NCBI GenBank assembly: GCA_009937425.1
Contig: JAACFO010000024.1
Location: 1 to 39,729, forward strand
Length of the DNA: 39,729 nt
Direction: 5' to 3'
Source: Gammaproteobacteria bacterium
GTDB taxonomy: Bacteria; Pseudomonadota; Gammaproteobacteria; HK1
Made by a program: the position numbers and the translations under genes. The stretch's first letter is position 1; each line of letters opens with the position of its first letter. The notes below the pieces were generated by a model. The model had not been told where the DNA came from. It searched no databases and saw only the letters and a list, made by a program, of their open reading frames with translations. Shown here piece after piece: positions 37,472 to 39,729 of the stretch.

Positions 37472-38266
37472 CTAACGGCCTTTGAAGGCAGGCGTGCGCT
37501 TCTCCATGAAAGCTTTTCGACCTTCGGCATAATCTTCGCTGGAGAAGCACTCGTCCACCAACCCACGGATCATGTGGAGATCGCGGTCCGCCGGATCCTT
37601 CATTGCCTCGCCGATGGTGCGCTTGGCGGCGCGCACGGTCAGTGGTGCGTTCGATGCGATGCGCTCGGCGTACTCGGCGACGCAGGCTTGCAACTCCGAG
37701 CGTGGCACGACGCGATTGACCAGACCCATCCCCAGTGCTTCTTCGGCGCTGAACTGTCTGCCCGTGAATAATATTTCCTTGGCAAAGCTCGCTCCCACCA
37801 GCTGCACCAGGGGATAGACGTCGTCCCAACGATAGGCCAGCCCGAGCTTCGCGGCAGGAATGGCGAAGCGTGCGTCCTCGGATGCGATGCGCAGATCGCA
37901 ACACAGGGCTACGCCTGCGCCGCCGCCGATGCAGTAACCATGAATCATGGCAATGGTGGGTTTGTCGATATAGGTGAGGTCCTCGTGGGCCTTGAGGGCG
38001 GCGCGCTCGTACTCCTCGACGCCATCCCTGGTTGCGCGTTTCTCGGCAAATTGGGAAATGTCGGCGCCGGCAGAGAACGCTTTTTCCCCCGCGCCGCTCA
38101 AAACCACCACGCGCACTGAATCATCGGTGGCGAAATCATCCATGGCTTCGGAGATCCCCTGCCACATGTCGAAGCTGATAGCGTTGTGCTTTTGCGGTTG
38201 ATTAAAAATGAAGCGCCCGATGCCAGCGGATTTCTCGATGATGATCTTGTCGCCCGACACTGTCAT
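37472..38266 (-). CDS. Enoyl-CoA hydratase/isomerase family protein
   Basis: This is a crotonase-fold enzyme of 264 residues. The oxyanion-hole segments are EKAFSAGADISQFAEK and IHGYCIGGGAGVALCCDLRI. The catalytic region AKLGLAYRWDDVYPL lacks the paired Glu of classical hydratases, so the reaction may be isomerisation, decarboxylation or hydrolysis of another CoA ester. GGGAGA stands upstream of the ATG, which overlaps the stop of the upstream gene by 4 bases. It is cotranscribed with the dehydrogenase and the LeuD-like gene. Confidence 0.92.
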   Translation of the reverse strand: MTVSGDKIIIEKSAGIGRFIFNQPQKHNAISFDMWQGISEAMDDFATDDSVRVVVLSGAGEKAFSAGADISQFAEKRATRDGVEEYERAALKAHEDLTYIDKPTIAMIHGYCIGGGAGVALCCDLRIASEDARFAIPAAKLGLAYRWDDVYPLVQLVGASFAKEILFTGRQFSAEEALGMGLVNRVVPRSELQACVAEYAERIASNAPLTVRAAKRTIGEAMKDPADRDLHMIRGLVDECFSSEDYAEGRKAFMEKRTPAFKGR

Positions 38267-39345
38267 GGGTGCTCTCCCGGGGAAGTCGATTGAATATGCT
38301 TCGCCACGGCTGTGGCAAAGGATTGTGTTGTTGCGTCACCGCCGAGATCCGGTGTGTGATTCGCCGGAACGCCAAGCGCCGCGTTGACGGCTCCCTCGAG
38401 CAAATCCGCGGCCACGGCGAGTATCGGCCGGTCGTGGCGCGTGCCGAGCCATTCGAGCAACATTGCCGCTGAGAGCATGAGGGCAGCCGGATTGGCAATA
38501 CCACGGCCGGCAATATCCGGTGCCGATCCGTGCACGGCCTGGGCAATGGCGTGCTCGTCCCCGGCGTTCAATGCCGCTGCGAGTCCAAGTCCGCCGCACA
38601 GCGCCGCCGCTTCATCGGAAAGAATATCGCCATACATGTTGCTGGTGACGATAACGTCGAAGGCCTGTGGATCGCGGATGAGGTTTGCCGCCATGGCGTC
38701 AACCAACATCTCGTCCAGGCGCACGTCGGGAAACTCGTCGGCGACCTTTACCACTTCACGAATGAACAAACCGTCGGAGATCTTGAGCACGTTGGCCTTG
38801 TGGACCATGGTGACATGCTTGTCCCGCCGGCTGGCAATTTCGAAGGCGGCCCGTGCGATGCGTTTGCAGGCGGCGGCGGTAATTTTGCGTACGGCGAAAG
38901 CCATGTCTTCGGTGGGCTGAAATTCGCCGTTGCCGGCGAACATGTTCCGGTCGGCATAAAAACCCTCGGTGTTTTCCCGCACCACCACCAGGTCCATGTG
39001 CTCGGCCACGTTCTGGATGCCGGCCCGGGTGCGACTGGGGCGTATGTTCGCGTACAGATCCAGCGCGATGCGAATGCCCGCCGACGGGTTGATACCGCCC
39101 TGCTCCGGGGGTGGGTAATCGTAGGTGGATACCGGGGCCATAATGACACCGTCGGCGGCAAGGGTCTGATCGAGAACCTCCTTTGGCAGCGTGCTGGCGT
39201 GGCTGTCCAGGGTCGCCAGCCCCATGGGGTGTTCCTCGAGCCGCAGCCCGAGGCTGAGCTTGTCGTCGAGGCTGTCGAGAACCTGCCGCGTGGCTGCGGT
39301 GATTTCCGGCCCTATTCCGTCGCCGGGGAGAATTACGATGTGCAT
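38263..39345 (-). CDS. Isocitrate/isopropylmalate dehydrogenase family (LeuB-like) oxidoreductase
   Basis: This is an NAD(P)-dependent beta-decarboxylating dehydrogenase of 360 residues. Motifs are ILPGDGIGPEI at the N-terminus, VVVRENTEGFYADRN, the Lys in HKANVLKISDGLF, TSNMYGDILSDEAAALCGGL (metal-binding Asp) and VHGSAPDIAGRGIANPAA (cofactor loop). The VRENTEGFY form is nearer to tartrate, homoisocitrate or methylmalate dehydrogenases than to biosynthetic LeuB. Its neighbours point to catabolism of a malate-type acid. It follows the LeuD-like gene by 48 bases. Confidence 0.92.
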   Translation of the reverse strand: MHIVILPGDGIGPEITAATRQVLDSLDDKLSLGLRLEEHPMGLATLDSHASTLPKEVLDQTLAADGVIMAPVSTYDYPPPEQGGINPSAGIRIALDLYANIRPSRTRAGIQNVAEHMDLVVVRENTEGFYADRNMFAGNGEFQPTEDMAFAVRKITAAACKRIARAAFEIASRRDKHVTMVHKANVLKISDGLFIREVVKVADEFPDVRLDEMLVDAMAANLIRDPQAFDVIVTSNMYGDILSDEAAALCGGLGLAAALNAGDEHAIAQAVHGSAPDIAGRGIANPAALMLSAAMLLEWLGTRHDRPILAVAADLLEGAVNAALGVPANHTPDLGGDATTQSFATAVAKHIQSTSPGEHP

Positions 39346-39393
39346 TGATTATCCGCCAGGAGTGCTGGAATGGGTTCGCGAGAAAACTCGCTC

Positions 39394-39729
39394 CTATGTC
39401 GCGCTGAGTTTCTTTTTCAGATGTGGAATCAAACCGCCGTCGTTGACCATTTCCATGAGGTGAATCGGCAGGGACTCGCAGGCCAGGGTTTCGCCGGTGC
39501 TCAAGTTCTGCACCACTCCAGTGGCGGCGTCCACGCTCAGCTGGTCACCCTTGCGAATGCGATGGGTGTCCGGGCACACCAGCGTCGGGATCCCCAGATT
39601 CAGCGCATTCCGATAGAAGATGCGGCCAAAGGACTTCGCCAGCACCGCGCGTACACCGAGAATTTGCAGCGCCTGGGGTGCTTGCTCCCTGGACGAGCCT
39701 ATTCCTAGGTTTGCACCGGCAACGAAGAC
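39394..39729 (-). CDS. 3-isopropylmalate dehydratase small subunit (LeuD-like), 5' end outside window
   Basis: This is the C-terminal portion (about 111 codons) of a swivel-domain aconitase-family small subunit. The visible part opens with VFVAGANLGIGSSREQAPQA, the substrate-binding GSSRE loop, and continues with LAKSFGRIFYRNALNLGIPT. The product would pair with a LeuC-like large subunit, probably encoded just upstream beyond the right edge. Together they isomerise or hydrate a hydroxy-dicarboxylic acid. Because CoA enzymes rather than leucine genes follow, a catabolic role such as methylmalate dehydration is possible. Confidence 0.9.
   Translation of the reverse strand, partial: VFVAGANLGIGSSREQAPQALQILGVRAVLAKSFGRIFYRNALNLGIPTLVCPDTHRIRKGDQLSVDAATGVVQNLSTGETLACESLPIHLMEMVNDGGLIPHLKKKLSAT

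Overview
The window looks like a chromosomal segment from a moderately GC-rich proteobacterium, most likely a gammaproteobacterium. The basis is a YceH-family protein, a TfoX-N protein, a eukaryotic-type GlnII, a YihX-like HAD phosphatase and the general gene style. The species cannot be named from the sequence. I saw no rRNA, tRNA, CRISPR array or intact insertion sequence. The left and right ends cut through genes.

Layout. (1) 1-3943, minus strand: a secreted subtilisin-family protease whose C-terminus carries at least three tandem copies of an Ig-like plus jelly-roll unit; it runs off the left edge. (2) 4352-8732: a D-aminoacylase-type amidohydrolase, divergent from an MFS transporter, an EamA transporter and YceH. 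(3) 8815-9546: an AT-rich orphan membrane sensor domain with no output module. (4) 9589-18077, minus strand: glnII followed by a compact gene train. The train encodes an MscS channel fused to a cyclic-nucleotide-binding and a TerB-like domain, an inositol-monophosphatase-fold enzyme, two tandemly duplicated membrane proteins of unknown family, and a three-domain protein. That last protein has an isochorismatase-like domain with the catalytic Cys apparently lost, an APH-type kinase domain, and a NUDT9-type ADP-ribose domain with a degenerate Nudix box. (5) 18363-26904, plus strand: an ammonium transporter, a giant hybrid histidine kinase, a stand-alone receiver, a receiver-SpoIIE phosphatase, an RsbW-like kinase and an RsbV-like STAS protein. 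(6) 26937-27153: the first about 70 codons of a MASE1 membrane sensor, cut off where an opposing gene ends. (7) 27147-39729: metabolic genes, including an FMN glutamate-synthase-family protein, an M20 carbamoylase, TfoX-N, a 2-hydroxyacid dehydrogenase, an amidase, a lipoprotein, GST, MFS, HAD, a GST fragment, a CoA-transferase, an enoyl-CoA hydratase, an isopropylmalate-dehydrogenase-like enzyme and a LeuD-like subunit.

How they may work together. Region 5 reads as an ammonium-linked signalling chain: Amt senses or carries ammonium, the hybrid kinase relays phosphate through REC and HPt domains, and the REC-SpoIIE phosphatase sets an RsbW/RsbV partner switch. Its divergence from glnII suggests shared nitrogen control. 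Region 4 is the best candidate for an undescribed system. A ligand-gated membrane channel is encoded with a protein whose NUDT9-like domain has lost its catalytic signature in the same way as the ADP-ribose-gated animal channel TRPM2, so ADP-ribose or NAD-metabolite sensing coupled to membrane conductance is a testable inference. Region 7 suggests uptake and breakdown of D-amino acid derivatives, amides and branched dicarboxylic acids through CoA thioesters.
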